From contig NZ_JAKWBF010000003.1 in the NCBI RefSeq assembly GCF_022513585.1, forward strand, positions 1 through 64,000: DNA of 64,000 bases, written 5' to 3'. The notes under the pieces are model-generated. The model was not told where the DNA came from. It made no database searches and saw only the letters and a list, made by a program, of their open reading frames with translations. This document shows positions 35,742 through 47,165 of this stretch, in pieces; the first letter of the stretch is position 1, and the number at the start of each line of letters is the position of its first letter. The DNA comes from Gordonia gummivorans (GTDB lineage Bacteria; Actinomycetota; Actinomycetes; Mycobacteriales; Mycobacteriaceae). The position numbers were made by a program, and so were the translations under genes.

Positions 35742-36767
35742 ATGCCCACAAGTAGAAATCGTCCCAGATCACGCACCCGGACGCTCACACCGATCGCGGC
35801 CCTGTTGGCCGCGTTGCTGGCTGCCGGACTGTTCGCGGGATGCAGTGCGCCGGAGGAGAACGACACGCCGGCCAGCGTCTCGCCGGTCACCATCGCCGAC
35901 CTGCCGGGTCAGAAGCCGGTGGTGATTCCCGCTGTGCCGCAACGGATCGTGGCCGTCGGCACGCAATGGATCGACACCGTACTCGCCTTCGGCGTGACGC
36001 CGGTCGGCTATCTGACCGGGCAGACCGATCCGGCGCAGAAGGCGCCCTGGACCGGCGACAAGCTGAACTCGTCGACGGCGATCACCTCGCCGACCGACCC
36101 GAGCGCGCAGATCACCCAGATCGCCAAGCTCAACCCCGATCTGATCCTGGTCCCGTCGTACGCCCCGGCCGCGCTGCGCGACCAGTTGGCGGCGTTGGCG
36201 CCGACCATCGGCGCGGTCAGTGCCTCGTCGGTGGACCCGTGGGACAAGCTCGTGACCGTGCTCGGCACCGCGCTGCGGGAACCGGAGAAGGCCACCGAGC
36301 TCATCAACGGAGTCAACGAGAAGTACTCGTCGGTCAAGACGGCCAACCCGGGGCTGGCCGACAAGACGTACTCGCTTTCGTTCATGTACACGCCGACACA
36401 GATCTCGGTTCTCGGCGACCCCAATGACGGTGCGGGACAGATCTTTACCAGCATCGGACTGAAGGTTTCGCCGACGGTGGCGGCCGAGCGCGCTCGCCAG
36501 GGCAACGCACCTCGGTTCACCATCGGGCTCGAGAACGTACCCGTCCTCGACGCGAACCTGGTGCTGGCAACCGGTGCGACACCACAGCTCGACCAGCAGT
36601 TCCGCAGTCTGCCAGGCTATTCGAACCTCGCTGGAGTGAAGGCCGGCGCCGCGCCGGCGCTCACCTCCGACGAGATCAACGCGCTCAACACGCCGAGCGT
36701 CCTGTCGATCCCGTGGGTCCTCGACCGCCTGAACCCGGCCCTGGCCGCGACGGCGAAGCAGAGCTGA
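35742..36767 (+). CDS. FecB/FepB-type ferric-siderophore-binding lipoprotein
   Basis: A 341-residue periplasm-facing receptor. It has an Arg-rich n-region, a hydrophobic core and the lipobox LFAGCS. A cluster-A substrate-binding protein fold follows (VPQRIVAVGTQWIDTVLAFGVTPVGYL, KLNPDLILVPSYAPAALRDQLAALAP, SIPWVLDRLNPAL). It should capture the ferric siderophore for an ABC importer, but no FecC/FecD permease or ATPase is present in this window. It lies 50 bp after the biosynthetic genes on the same strand and is followed by a strong terminator, so it is probably the operon's last gene. Confidence 0.9.
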   Translation: MPTSRNRPRSRTRTLTPIAALLAALLAAGLFAGCSAPEENDTPASVSPVTIADLPGQKPVVIPAVPQRIVAVGTQWIDTVLAFGVTPVGYLTGQTDPAQKAPWTGDKLNSSTAITSPTDPSAQITQIAKLNPDLILVPSYAPAALRDQLAALAPTIGAVSASSVDPWDKLVTVLGTALREPEKATELINGVNEKYSSVKTANPGLADKTYSLSFMYTPTQISVLGDPNDGAGQIFTSIGLKVSPTVAAERARQGNAPRFTIGLENVPVLDANLVLATGATPQLDQQFRSLPGYSNLAGVKAGAAPALTSDEINALNTPSVLSIPWVLDRLNPALAATAKQS

Positions 36768-36775
36768 ACTTCAAC

Positions 36776-36826
36776 ACTCAAGGGCGGGGCCGCAATTGCG
36801 GTCCCGCCCTTGTGTGTTGCAGCTGC
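36776..36826. terminator. Intrinsic terminator ending the siderophore operon
   Basis: A long GC-rich hairpin (caagggcggggccgc - aatt - gcggtcccgcccttg) with extended pairing of the flanking aacac/gtgtt bases. It lies 9 bp after the binding-protein gene and just before the end of the convergent flavoreductase gene. It can work for both strands. Confidence 0.85.
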
Positions 36827-36846
36827 GAGCGCAGATCCCTTCCGGC

Positions 36847-37605
36847 TCAGCCGAAGGACTTCCCCTCGATCCAGTAGGCCATACCCTTGACGGCCTTCTT
36901 ACCCAAGTTGAAATCGTTCTTGAAGGCTGCAGTCACAGCCCGTGTACTCGCCGAATCGAGTGCGACCCAACCGAAATGGCCACTCGCGTCAAAGGCGGCC
37001 GCCTTCACCTTCTCGACCAGGGCTGCCCCGGAACGCTCGCGGGCGATCCAGTGCACGGTGTCCTGAGCGCGCGATCGCAGCGGCAACTCTTTGTCGGACT
37101 CATGCTGGTATTCAAACCAGATGGTGGCCGGCGTTTCCGGCGCCGACGACGCCGAGATCGCGTCGAGAATCGAGTTGATCGCGGCCATCGACGCCGTGTC
37201 GCCCGCGATCAGGAATCCCTTCGCGGGCGGGTCGGGCATCTCGAACTTCGACCCCATCACGGTCGCATTGATCGTGTCTCCGGGTTGTGCCTGCTGCGCC
37301 CAGCGTGCCGATGCGCCGTCGTGGATGGCGAACTCGATGTGAAAAGTGTCTGACGCCGGATCGGGGTCGACCAGCGTGTAGCCACGCTGATGCAACTTGC
37401 CGTTGTCCTCGAACCACATTCGCACCCACATCGTCGGGTGTTGCTTGACCTCCGTCAGCAATCCGCCACCGGTGAATCCGAGGCGCACGTAGTGATCGGT
37501 GACGGTTTCCGTGCTGGTCACGGTGAACGCGAAGTCGTCGGCACGCAGCAGTTTGAGCACGGCACCCTGCCAGCCACGCCCCTTGGTGGACACCTCTGTC
37601 ATCAT
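36847..37605 (-). CDS. Siderophore-interacting protein (ferric-siderophore reductase)
   Basis: The 252-residue flavoreductase of the SIP/ViuB family reduces Fe(III)-siderophore in the cytoplasm to release iron. It has an FAD-binding barrel with the HQRGYTLVDPD motif, VKQHPTMWVRMWF before it, and a NAD(P)H-binding half (GFLIAGDTASMAAINSIL). The C-terminal part carries YWIEGKSFG. An iron box lies 24 bp upstream of its start. It is convergent with the siderophore operon and shares its terminator. It is the last gene before the right-hand repeat copy. Confidence 0.9.
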   Translation of the reverse strand: MMTEVSTKGRGWQGAVLKLLRADDFAFTVTSTETVTDHYVRLGFTGGGLLTEVKQHPTMWVRMWFEDNGKLHQRGYTLVDPDPASDTFHIEFAIHDGASARWAQQAQPGDTINATVMGSKFEMPDPPAKGFLIAGDTASMAAINSILDAISASSAPETPATIWFEYQHESDKELPLRSRAQDTVHWIARERSGAALVEKVKAAAFDASGHFGWVALDSASTRAVTAAFKNDFNLGKKAVKGMAYWIEGKSFG

Positions 37606-37628
37606 CAGCCTCCCGTCGACAGCAGTCT

Positions 37629-37647
37629 CGAAATTAGCCTACCCTAA
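37629..37647 (-). promoter_or_regulatory. Iron box 3, upstream of the SIP gene
   Basis: On the minus strand the 19-mer ttagggtaggctaatttcg matches the IdeR consensus at 14 of 19 positions, with a perfect taggctaa core. It lies 24-42 bp upstream of the SIP start codon, a typical repressor position. This links iron import and release to the same regulon as the biosynthetic operons. Confidence 0.65.
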
Positions 37648-37693
37648 CTTGCATTCGACTTCGGTGGCCACCGTCGACCCCGATCCGCCGCCA

Positions 37694-37860
37694 CAAAAGC
37701 AGGGGAGGAATCTTCTTCCCCTACCCTTGGAGTCCTCCCCCAGAAAATTCTCGCGGACGACTACGAACCCCGGGGAAGAAGTTCTTCCCCTAGATTTTGC
37801 GGGCACGACGCCGTCGTGTTTCCCCAGTTCAGAAGGCTGGTTGCCGAACTTCGGATCAGG
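37694..37860. repeat. Dispersed ~170-bp hairpin repeat, copy B
   Basis: Same orientation as copy A (6931-7099). Shared blocks include ttcttcccctacccttggag, gttcttcccctagatttt and cttcggatca. The second hairpin (ggggaagaa-g-ttcttcccc, 37772-37790) is perfect here while the first has one mismatch, the reverse of copy A. Its last bases contain the stop codon of the next gene (37856-37858). Confidence 0.8.
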
Positions 37861-38203
37861 CCGGCGCGAGCGCGACGATCCCCGGATGGGCGTCGACGTA
37901 ATGCTTGGTGAACGAACACACCGGCTTCAACCGCGCGTTCTGGTCGCGGACGTATCCGATGACGCACCGCGTCAACCGTGTCCCCAGACCATGCCCGGAA
38001 TACTCGTCGTAGAGGACGGTGTGCAGCACCGTGACCGTCGTCTGACCGTCGGTCGTCTCAGTCGAATAGCCGAGCACGCCGACAAGGTCGCCGGCCACCC
38101 ACAACTCGAATCGATCCCGTTCGGGATTGTGCACGACCTGTGAGATCTGCTGGAGAATCGCCTGCGCGGACTGCGGCGGCGGTTGCCGATGTTTCCTGTT
38201 CAA
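37856..38203 (-). CDS. Small GNAT-family acetyltransferase
   Basis: A 115-residue protein of the short GNAT type (YidJ/Gcn5-related). The core GDLVGVLGYSTET, VLHTVLYDEYSGHGLGTRLTRCVI (acetyl-CoA loop) and LKPVCSFTKHYVDAHP are characteristic. The acceptor is unknown. Its last codon and stop lie inside the copy B repeat, so the C-terminus may have been shaped by repeat insertion. It is divergent from thiC. Confidence 0.75.
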   Translation of the reverse strand: MNRKHRQPPPQSAQAILQQISQVVHNPERDRFELWVAGDLVGVLGYSTETTDGQTTVTVLHTVLYDEYSGHGLGTRLTRCVIGYVRDQNARLKPVCSFTKHYVDAHPGIVALAPA

Positions 38204-38441
38204 CGGATTCCCTCCCGGAAATGCTCAGACGACTACGCACGGACCACGGCGTGTGCGCCTGATTCCCCAGCCAGGCGCCTCAACTCTCTGCTGTGATTCG
38301 AGTCACACAGTACCTTACGGAACCGTAGCCCTGCCATGGCTACGGAGGCACAGCAAACAATCCTGTCCGATCGGATAGGGCGTAGAGTGTCGGGCGATGC
38401 GTTCGCATCGCTGGGGTTGACTCACAGCCACAACTCAACAT

Positions 38442-41077
<2,636 letters not shown>

Positions 41078-41106
41078 CGGCCACCGTCACCGATTATGGT
41101 GGCCGA

Positions 41107-41450
41107 ATGAAGCTGTCACGCGCAGTACCCATTCTGACCGTCGACGATATCGCGGCCGCCACCACCGCCTACCGGCAGACCCTCGGCCTCGAGGTGCTGA
41201 TGGACCATGGCTGGATCGTCACGCTCGGCTCCGGTGACGTCGCCCAGTTCAGTCTGATGACCGAAGATGCGACCGCGTCGTGCATCCGGTCGCCTCCCTC
41301 CAGGTCGAGGACGTCGACGCCGCACACGCGGCCGCCGAGGCCGCCGGGCTCGAGATCGTCCACGCGTTGTCCGACGAGGAGTGGGGCGTTCGCCGATTCT
41401 TCTTCCGTGATCCGGCCGGAAACGTCGTCAACGTGCTCGAGCACCGGTGA
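41107..41450 (+). pseudogene. VOC-superfamily (glyoxalase-like) gene broken by a frameshift
   Basis: From ATG 41107 the frame reads a normal VOC N-terminus (MKLSRAVPILTVDDIAAATT, YRQTLGLEVLMDHGW, DVAQFSLMTED). Near 41279-41283 the homology jumps one frame: the continuation HPVASLQVEDVDAAHAAAEA, then WGVRRFFFRDPAGNVVNVLEHR, ends at TGA 41448-41450. One base is missing in the gcgtcgtgcatccg stretch. An intact gene would encode about 114 residues. It is either a recent pseudogene or a sequence error. Confidence 0.8.
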
Positions 41451-41460
41451 GGCCGCCCTC

Positions 41461-43146
41461 CTACTTCTGCCAGCCGATGTCCTCGACCGGGCCGACGAAG
41501 AACTGCCCCGCACCGTAGTTCGCGAGTCCCTGCTTCACGGCGACCATGGTGGGCCCGTTGGTGAACGGAAGCATCGCGTACTGCGCGAAGGCGGTGCGCT
41601 CCACCTTGTTTCCCGCCGCGATCTGTTCTGCCGGATCGGCGATCTGCCCGACCCGTGCGATCTCGGCGTCCAACTGCGGCGAACCGGCACCACTCTTGTT
41701 GAAGGATGACTTCTCGCACCAGATCTGGCAGAAGTAAGCCATTCCGAACGGATCACTGGACTGGAAGCCCATCAGGAAGATGTCGAATTCCTTGTTGGTG
41801 ACGACCTTTGAAAAGTCCGACGACGGACGCTGGATCACGTTGAGGTCGACGCCGATGGTCTTGTACATCGCTTGCAAGGCCCGCACTTGGGCCTGCCCGG
41901 TGGGATCGTCGCCGAGCGTCGGCAAGGTCAGCGTCAGCCGCTGACCGTCCTTGGTTCGGGTGCCGTCGCCCCCGACCGTCCAACCCGCCTGGTCGAGAAG
42001 CTGTTTGGCCTGGTCGGCATCGAAGTCGACTACGCCGGAAAGGTTGTCCTCATAGCCTTTCTCGAAAGAGTAGAGCAACAACGAGCCGGGGAGTGGCTCC
42101 GAGTAATTGAGCCCGTTGAACTCGATCTTCGCCAGCGTCGCCCGGTCGGTGCCGCGCATGATCGCCTCACGAACTCGGACATCGGCGAGGATCGGCGAAT
42201 CGGTGTTGATCACCATCAGGGATTGAGCCGGCGTGGCCGACGTCCGAATGTCGATGCCACTCATCGATTTCACCTGCGCCAAACGATCTTTGGTGCCTAC
42301 TCCGGTGGCGTCGATCTCCCCGTTGCGGAAAGCATTGATCGAGGCCTGGGACTCCATCTGCCGGAACACCCGCTGATCGAGCTTCCCGGGATTGCCCCAC
42401 CACTTGGGATTCCGTTGGAACACGACGGTGCCCTGATTGCGGTCGTAGGACGCGATCGTGTACGGCCCGGCGCCGAGTTCGGGATGGGGTTGTTGGAGAT
42501 AGGCCTTGTTGTAGAAGTCCGGATTTGCGACCTTTGGGTGCAGAACATTGTTGAACAGCCCGTCGGGCCAGGCGTAGACACCCTTGAAGCGGACGACCAC
42601 CTGGCGATCGTCGACTCCCCGGGTCACCGAGTCGATCTTGTCGTATCCGTCGGTCGAACTCGTGACGTAGCGGGCATCTCTACCGGAGTTGGCCTGCCAG
42701 GTCGTCACGAAGGAGCGGTAATCGAAGGGCGTGCCGTCGTTGTAGGACGCCTTGGGGTTCAGCGTGTAGGTCACCACGGTGTTGCCGTCGACCAGGGTCT
42801 TGTCCACCTTCGTCACGAAGTCGGTGTTGGGTCGATACTCACCGTCGGGTGAGAAATACGCCAGGTTCGGGTTGTACCAACGCCACAACAACTGCGTGTA
42901 GGCCGTGCCGTCGGCTTGGAAGGTGTTCCACTGCGGTGAGACCTCCACAAGCGCAGTAGTGAGCGATCCACCCTCGCCGATGTTGTCGCGCGGCTGTTCG
43001 TTGATCTGGGCGCCGGTCACCGAGATGGGAGCGCCAGTGTCGGAGTCACTCCCGCATGCCGACACCAGTGCCACACCCATGCACGCCGCGGCCAGCACGA
43101 CCAACAGCCGTGTCTTACCCAAGCCGCTCTTGCCCGAACCCCTCAT
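41461..43146 (-). CDS. ABC transporter substrate-binding lipoprotein, peptide/opine/nickel family (SBP_bac_5)
   Basis: The 561-residue protein begins with a signal peptide and lipobox (LVSACGS) and then shows the family 5 fold: NTVVTYTLNPKASYNDGTPFDYRSF, AGPYTIASYDRNQGTVVFQRNPKW, VREAIMRGTDRATLAKIEFNG. It captures oligopeptides or similar ligands outside the membrane. It is the last gene of a five-function importer operon on this strand, 3 bp overlapping region apart from the ATPase gene. The ligand is not evident. Confidence 0.9.
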   Translation of the reverse strand: MRGSGKSGLGKTRLLVVLAAACMGVALVSACGSDSDTGAPISVTGAQINEQPRDNIGEGGSLTTALVEVSPQWNTFQADGTAYTQLLWRWYNPNLAYFSPDGEYRPNTDFVTKVDKTLVDGNTVVTYTLNPKASYNDGTPFDYRSFVTTWQANSGRDARYVTSSTDGYDKIDSVTRGVDDRQVVVRFKGVYAWPDGLFNNVLHPKVANPDFYNKAYLQQPHPELGAGPYTIASYDRNQGTVVFQRNPKWWGNPGKLDQRVFRQMESQASINAFRNGEIDATGVGTKDRLAQVKSMSGIDIRTSATPAQSLMVINTDSPILADVRVREAIMRGTDRATLAKIEFNGLNYSEPLPGSLLLYSFEKGYEDNLSGVVDFDADQAKQLLDQAGWTVGGDGTRTKDGQRLTLTLPTLGDDPTGQAQVRALQAMYKTIGVDLNVIQRPSSDFSKVVTNKEFDIFLMGFQSSDPFGMAYFCQIWCEKSSFNKSGAGSPQLDAEIARVGQIADPAEQIAAGNKVERTAFAQYAMLPFTNGPTMVAVKQGLANYGAGQFFVGPVEDIGWQK

Positions 43147-45197
43147 ACGCTGACCTCCATGTAATGACAGGACGCTGCGTGGTCGTCGGCGTCACCGATG
43201 ACGCGCAGCTCCGGGTGATGGCTCCGGCACCGGGTTTGGCGCTCGTCGTCGAGTGTTGCATACAGCGGGCATCGCCCGGTGAAACTGCAGCCCACTATCT
43301 CGGCGGTGGGGCTCGGCTGCTCGCCGCTCAGCACGATCGGCGTGCGGGCGCGTTCGGCGGCCGGGTCGGGGATCGGCACCGCCGACAGCAACGCGCGCGT
43401 GTAGGGGTGGGCCGGGTTGTCGAAGACGCGATCGGTGTCGCCGACCTCCACGAACTCGCCCAAGTACATCACCGCAACCCGGTCGGCCAAGTGCCGTACC
43501 ACCGACAGATCGTGTGCGACAACGAGATAGGCAACATCGCCGTCGGACTGCAGTTGCCGGATCAGGTTGACGATGTCGGCCTGCACCGAGACGTCGAGCG
43601 CCGACAGCGGCTCGTCGAGGATGATGAGTGACGGATCGGTCGCCAGCGCACGCGCGATGGCGAGTCGTTGACGCTGGCCACCCGAGAACGCGGCCGGGAA
43701 GCGATCCGAATGTACCGGGTCCAAGCCCACTCGTCGTAACAGCCCGGCCACTTTGGCCTCGGTGTCGGAACGTGAAGTGCCGAGTGCGCGTAATGGTTCG
43801 GCGACGATGTCGTAGGCGGTGAAACGCGGATCGAGAGCCTCGGAGGGGTCCTGGAACACGATCGAGACGTCTTGGCGAAGCGAGCGCGCCGCCCGCTTGC
43901 GGACCGACGCCGGATCCACCCCACCGATTCGCACCACGCCGGCAGGCTGCGCGAAGTCCATCACTTCAAGGAGCGTCGTCGACTTCCCGCTGCCAGACTC
44001 GCCGACGATGGCCATGCACTCGCCGGCGCGGATGTCGAAGCTCACGCCCTTGACCGCGCGCACCGTGCCGATCCGACGCTTGAGGAGACCACTGGTGAGC
44101 GGGAAGAACTTCCGCATCCCGACGACGTCGAGCACCACGGGTCGATCCTCACGTGGCACTGCGGATTCCGACGACGACACGTCTGATACGGGAAACACCG
44201 GCTCGCCGGAAACGGTGCCGGCCCCGGTGATCTCACCCGAGCGCACACACGCCGCGTCGTGGCCGTGTGCGGACATCTCCCGCAGCGGCGGCTCGCTGCT
44301 CCGGCAATCGTCGATGGCGATCGGGCACCGCGGCGCGAACATGCACTCGTCGAGCGGGTCGATCAGCACAGGCGGCGTACCGGGGATGGGGGTCAGCATC
44401 TCGACGCGGCGGTCCACGCGGGGCACCGCGCCGAGAAGCCCGATCGTGTAGGGCATCCGCGGCTCTTGGTAGAGCGTGTCGACGTCGGCGCGTTCGACCG
44501 GCCTGCCCGCGTACATCACCACGACGTCGTCGGCCGTGCCGGCCACCACCCCGAGGTCATGCGTGATGAGCAAGACCGCCGCACCGGTCTCGCGCTGCGC
44601 GGTCTTCAACAGGTCGAGGATCTGCGCCTGGATCGTGACGTCGAGCGCCGTGGTCGGTTCGTCGGCGATGATGACCGCCGGGTCGTTGGCCATCGCCATC
44701 GCGATCATGACGCGCTGTCGCATACCGCCGGAGAGCTCGTGCGGAAAAGCCTTGGCGCGCCTGGCCGGATCGGGAATACCGACCAGGTCGAGCAGTTCCA
44801 CCGCGCGCGACCACGCCGGCTTCGACGCGATCCGCTGATGTGCCTGCAGAGCCTCGACGATCTGCGATCCGACGGTGAACACCGGCGTCAACGACGACAA
44901 CGGATCCTGGAAGATCATCGAGATCTCCTGGCCTCGTATCGACGACATGTCCTTGTCGGACAGTCCGATCAGCTCCCGATCGCGCAGCCGTACCGATCCG
45001 TCGATGAGCGCTGTGTCAGGCAGCAGCCCGAGGACGGCCATCGCCGACACCGACTTCCCCGAGCCCGACTCGCCCACGATCGCCGTGGTTTTACCCGAAC
45101 GCAGCTCATACGACAGCCCACGAACGGCCTCCACCCGACCGGCTTCGCTGCCGAAGGACACACGCAGGTCACCCACCTCGAGCACCACGTCGTTCAC
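43143..45197 (-). CDS. Fused double ATPase of a peptide-type ABC importer (DppD-DppF fusion)
   Basis: A 684-residue protein with two complete ABC domains. Domain 1 (~1-330) has GESGSGKS, LSGGMRQRV and ADEPTTALD; domain 2 (~345-684) has GESGSGKS, FSGGQRQRL and LDEPLSALD. Both end in the oligopeptide-ATPase C-terminal Cys-rich motif (CMFAPRCPIAIDDC; CSFTGRCPLY). GTG 45197 overlaps the permease stop; the longer open frame upstream is a shadow of the permease gene. Fusion of DppD and DppF is common in actinobacteria. It powers the adjacent permeases. Confidence 0.92.
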   Translation of the reverse strand: MNDVVLEVGDLRVSFGSEAGRVEAVRGLSYELRSGKTTAIVGESGSGKSVSAMAVLGLLPDTALIDGSVRLRDRELIGLSDKDMSSIRGQEISMIFQDPLSSLTPVFTVGSQIVEALQAHQRIASKPAWSRAVELLDLVGIPDPARRAKAFPHELSGGMRQRVMIAMAMANDPAVIIADEPTTALDVTIQAQILDLLKTAQRETGAAVLLITHDLGVVAGTADDVVVMYAGRPVERADVDTLYQEPRMPYTIGLLGAVPRVDRRVEMLTPIPGTPPVLIDPLDECMFAPRCPIAIDDCRSSEPPLREMSAHGHDAACVRSGEITGAGTVSGEPVFPVSDVSSSESAVPREDRPVVLDVVGMRKFFPLTSGLLKRRIGTVRAVKGVSFDIRAGECMAIVGESGSGKSTTLLEVMDFAQPAGVVRIGGVDPASVRKRAARSLRQDVSIVFQDPSEALDPRFTAYDIVAEPLRALGTSRSDTEAKVAGLLRRVGLDPVHSDRFPAAFSGGQRQRLAIARALATDPSLIILDEPLSALDVSVQADIVNLIRQLQSDGDVAYLVVAHDLSVVRHLADRVAVMYLGEFVEVGDTDRVFDNPAHPYTRALLSAVPIPDPAAERARTPIVLSGEQPSPTAEIVGCSFTGRCPLYATLDDERQTRCRSHHPELRVIGDADDHAASCHYMEVSV

Positions 45198-46180
45198 GAG
45201 GCGGCACCCTTGGTGGAGGTGGGGTCGAAGGCGTCGCGCAAGCCATCGGCGATCAGCGCCATCGAAATGGTCAGCAACGCAAGGGCTCCGGCCGGGAACC
45301 AGAACAACCACGGCGACGACTCGAGTGAACCACTGCCCGATTGCAGCAGCGAGCCCAACGAGACGTCGGGGATCTTGACGCCGAAACCGAGGAACGACAG
45401 GCCCGTCTCGGTCAGCACGGTGGCGACCACCCCGAGCGCGAGATTCAAGACGAGCAACGACGCCATGTTCGGCAGGACATGCCGGACGATGATCACGAGC
45501 GCAGGCACACCGAGGTACCGGGCGGCGGTGACGTAGTCGAGTTCCCGCAGCGACAAGGCCATCGAATGGATCACTCGGGCCAGCATCATCCAGCCGAAGG
45601 CGATCAGCACCACCACGAGCCATCGCCAGTCGCCGCCGGTGCTGGTCGACACCAACGCCAGGATCAGGAATGACGGCACCACCAGCAGAATGTAGATGGC
45701 ACCCAGGATGATTCGCTGCGCCCAGCCCCCGAAGTACGCCGACAACCCGCCGAGCAGGGCGGCGATCACCGCGGTCCCGACCGACACACAGATCGCGATG
45801 GTCAACGACCGCTGCAGGCCGTGGACCACCTGTGCGTACAGGTCGTTGCCCGCGTTGGTGGTCCCGAACCAGTGCGCCGGCGACGGCGGCAAGGCGATCG
45901 CGAAGAAGTCGACGTCGGTGTAGGAGTACTTGGCCACCATCCCACCGAACAGCGCGAACAGGACGAGCAGCACGAAGATCACCAGGCCGACCATCGCCGA
46001 CCGGTTTCGCATGAATCTCTTGGCGAGGATCTTGGTGCGACCCGACCGACGATGCGCGAGCGGGGCCGTCGAGTTGTCGCTCTCGGCGAGCAGGCCGCCG
46101 CTCTCGCCCATGATCGGCACGGATGCGGCGTCGTGGCCGCCCGATCCGGTGCGATTCGGTTCCTGGGGAAGATTCGACAT
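45194..46180 (-). CDS. Peptide-type ABC importer permease (DppC-like)
   Basis: A 328-residue permease with a ~50-residue cytoplasmic N-terminus. About six membrane helices follow (MVGLVIFVLLVLFALFGGMV, IILGAIYILLVVPSFLILALV), with the EAA-type loop in DYVTAARYLGVPALVIIVRHVLPN that contacts the ATPase. Its start lies 1 bp after the stop of the DppB-like gene. It forms the channel with that partner. Confidence 0.92.
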   Translation of the reverse strand: MSNLPQEPNRTGSGGHDAASVPIMGESGGLLAESDNSTAPLAHRRSGRTKILAKRFMRNRSAMVGLVIFVLLVLFALFGGMVAKYSYTDVDFFAIALPPSPAHWFGTTNAGNDLYAQVVHGLQRSLTIAICVSVGTAVIAALLGGLSAYFGGWAQRIILGAIYILLVVPSFLILALVSTSTGGDWRWLVVVLIAFGWMMLARVIHSMALSLRELDYVTAARYLGVPALVIIVRHVLPNMASLLVLNLALGVVATVLTETGLSFLGFGVKIPDVSLGSLLQSGSGSLESSPWLFWFPAGALALLTISMALIADGLRDAFDPTSTKGAAS

Positions 46181-46181
46181 G

Positions 46182-47165
46182 TCAGCTCACCCGCACTCGA
46201 GGGTCGAGATACACGACGACGATGTCGGCCAGGATCGCGCCCACAGCCGTCGCCGCGGCACCGAACGCAGCGACCGCCACCACTCCGTTGATGTCACTGG
46301 TGTTGATCGAACTGACAAAATACCGCCCCATGCCCTCCCAGGCGAAGATGGTCTCGGTCAAGACAGCACCGGTGAAAACCGCGGGGATCGCAAAGGCGAT
46401 ACCTACCGCGACCGGGATGATCGCGGTCCGCAGTGCGTGCTTGCGCACCGCTTGTCCCCGCGTCAGGCCCTTGGCGCGTGCCGTGCGGACGTAGTCGGAG
46501 TTGATGGTGTCGAGCAGCAGCGACCGCTGCAGCAGGTGCAATCCCGCGTAGCCGCCGATCACCAAGGTCAGCGTCGGCAAGATCAGGTGTTGCGCACGGT
46601 CGCCCGCGACCGCCCAGAACCCGCTGATCCCCAGACTCTCCGACCCCGATACGTAGACGACGGTGTTTCCGAGTGCCTGGTTGACCGAGATTCCGAGCAG
46701 CACGATGCCGAGTCCGAGAACAGGCACCGGCAGGTTGATGGAGGCGAGGGAGACTAACTGCCAGGCACGGTCGGACAGCTTGTACTGCCGCAGAGCCGTG
46801 TAGACGCCGACCGCGATACCCAGGAGCGTCGAGAGGATCGTCGCCGCGGCCAGCAACTGTACCGACGACATCATCCGGAAGCTGATCTGCTCGTTGACGC
46901 TCAATCCGAGGGGCGTCCTGCCCCAATCCCAGTGGAAGAGGATGCCGCTCAGCCACGTCCACCAGCGTTCGAGAATCGGCACCTTGTCGTTGAGGTTGTA
47001 GCCCGACAGTGTCGCGTCGACCTGAGCCTCGGGCAGGGGTGGCCGGCGCGCGGCGTAGTTGGATCGCGGGTCGAGCATCGCGTTGGCCAGGAAATACGTC
47101 AAGTTGGTGGCCACGAACACCAGCAAGGCCCATACAGCGATGCGCTTGCTCAGGTACGCGATCAC
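46182..47165 (-). CDS. Peptide-type ABC importer permease (DppB-like)
   Basis: From GTG 47165 (GGAG site) the protein is 327 residues and starts VIAYLSKRIAVWALLVFVAT, a classic DppB N-terminus. It contains GLSVNEQISFRMMSSVQLLAAA and the EAA loop DYVRTARAKGLTRGQAVRKHALRTA. The frame is open further upstream but that part is not conserved-looking. First gene of the importer operon, divergent from the HAD phosphatase gene. Confidence 0.9.
   Translation of the reverse strand: MIAYLSKRIAVWALLVFVATNLTYFLANAMLDPRSNYAARRPPLPEAQVDATLSGYNLNDKVPILERWWTWLSGILFHWDWGRTPLGLSVNEQISFRMMSSVQLLAAATILSTLLGIAVGVYTALRQYKLSDRAWQLVSLASINLPVPVLGLGIVLLGISVNQALGNTVVYVSGSESLGISGFWAVAGDRAQHLILPTLTLVIGGYAGLHLLQRSLLLDTINSDYVRTARAKGLTRGQAVRKHALRTAIIPVAVGIAFAIPAVFTGAVLTETIFAWEGMGRYFVSSINTSDINGVVAVAAFGAAATAVGAILADIVVVYLDPRVRVS

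Noticed and set aside
6931..37860. A composite transposon or integrative element
   Set aside because: No transposase, integrase, tRNA target or att-like duplication is visible. Only the small non-coding repeats mark the edges.
44259..45536. A 425-codon plus-strand frame opposite the fused ABC ATPase
   Set aside because: Antisense shadow; it has no start site or motif.
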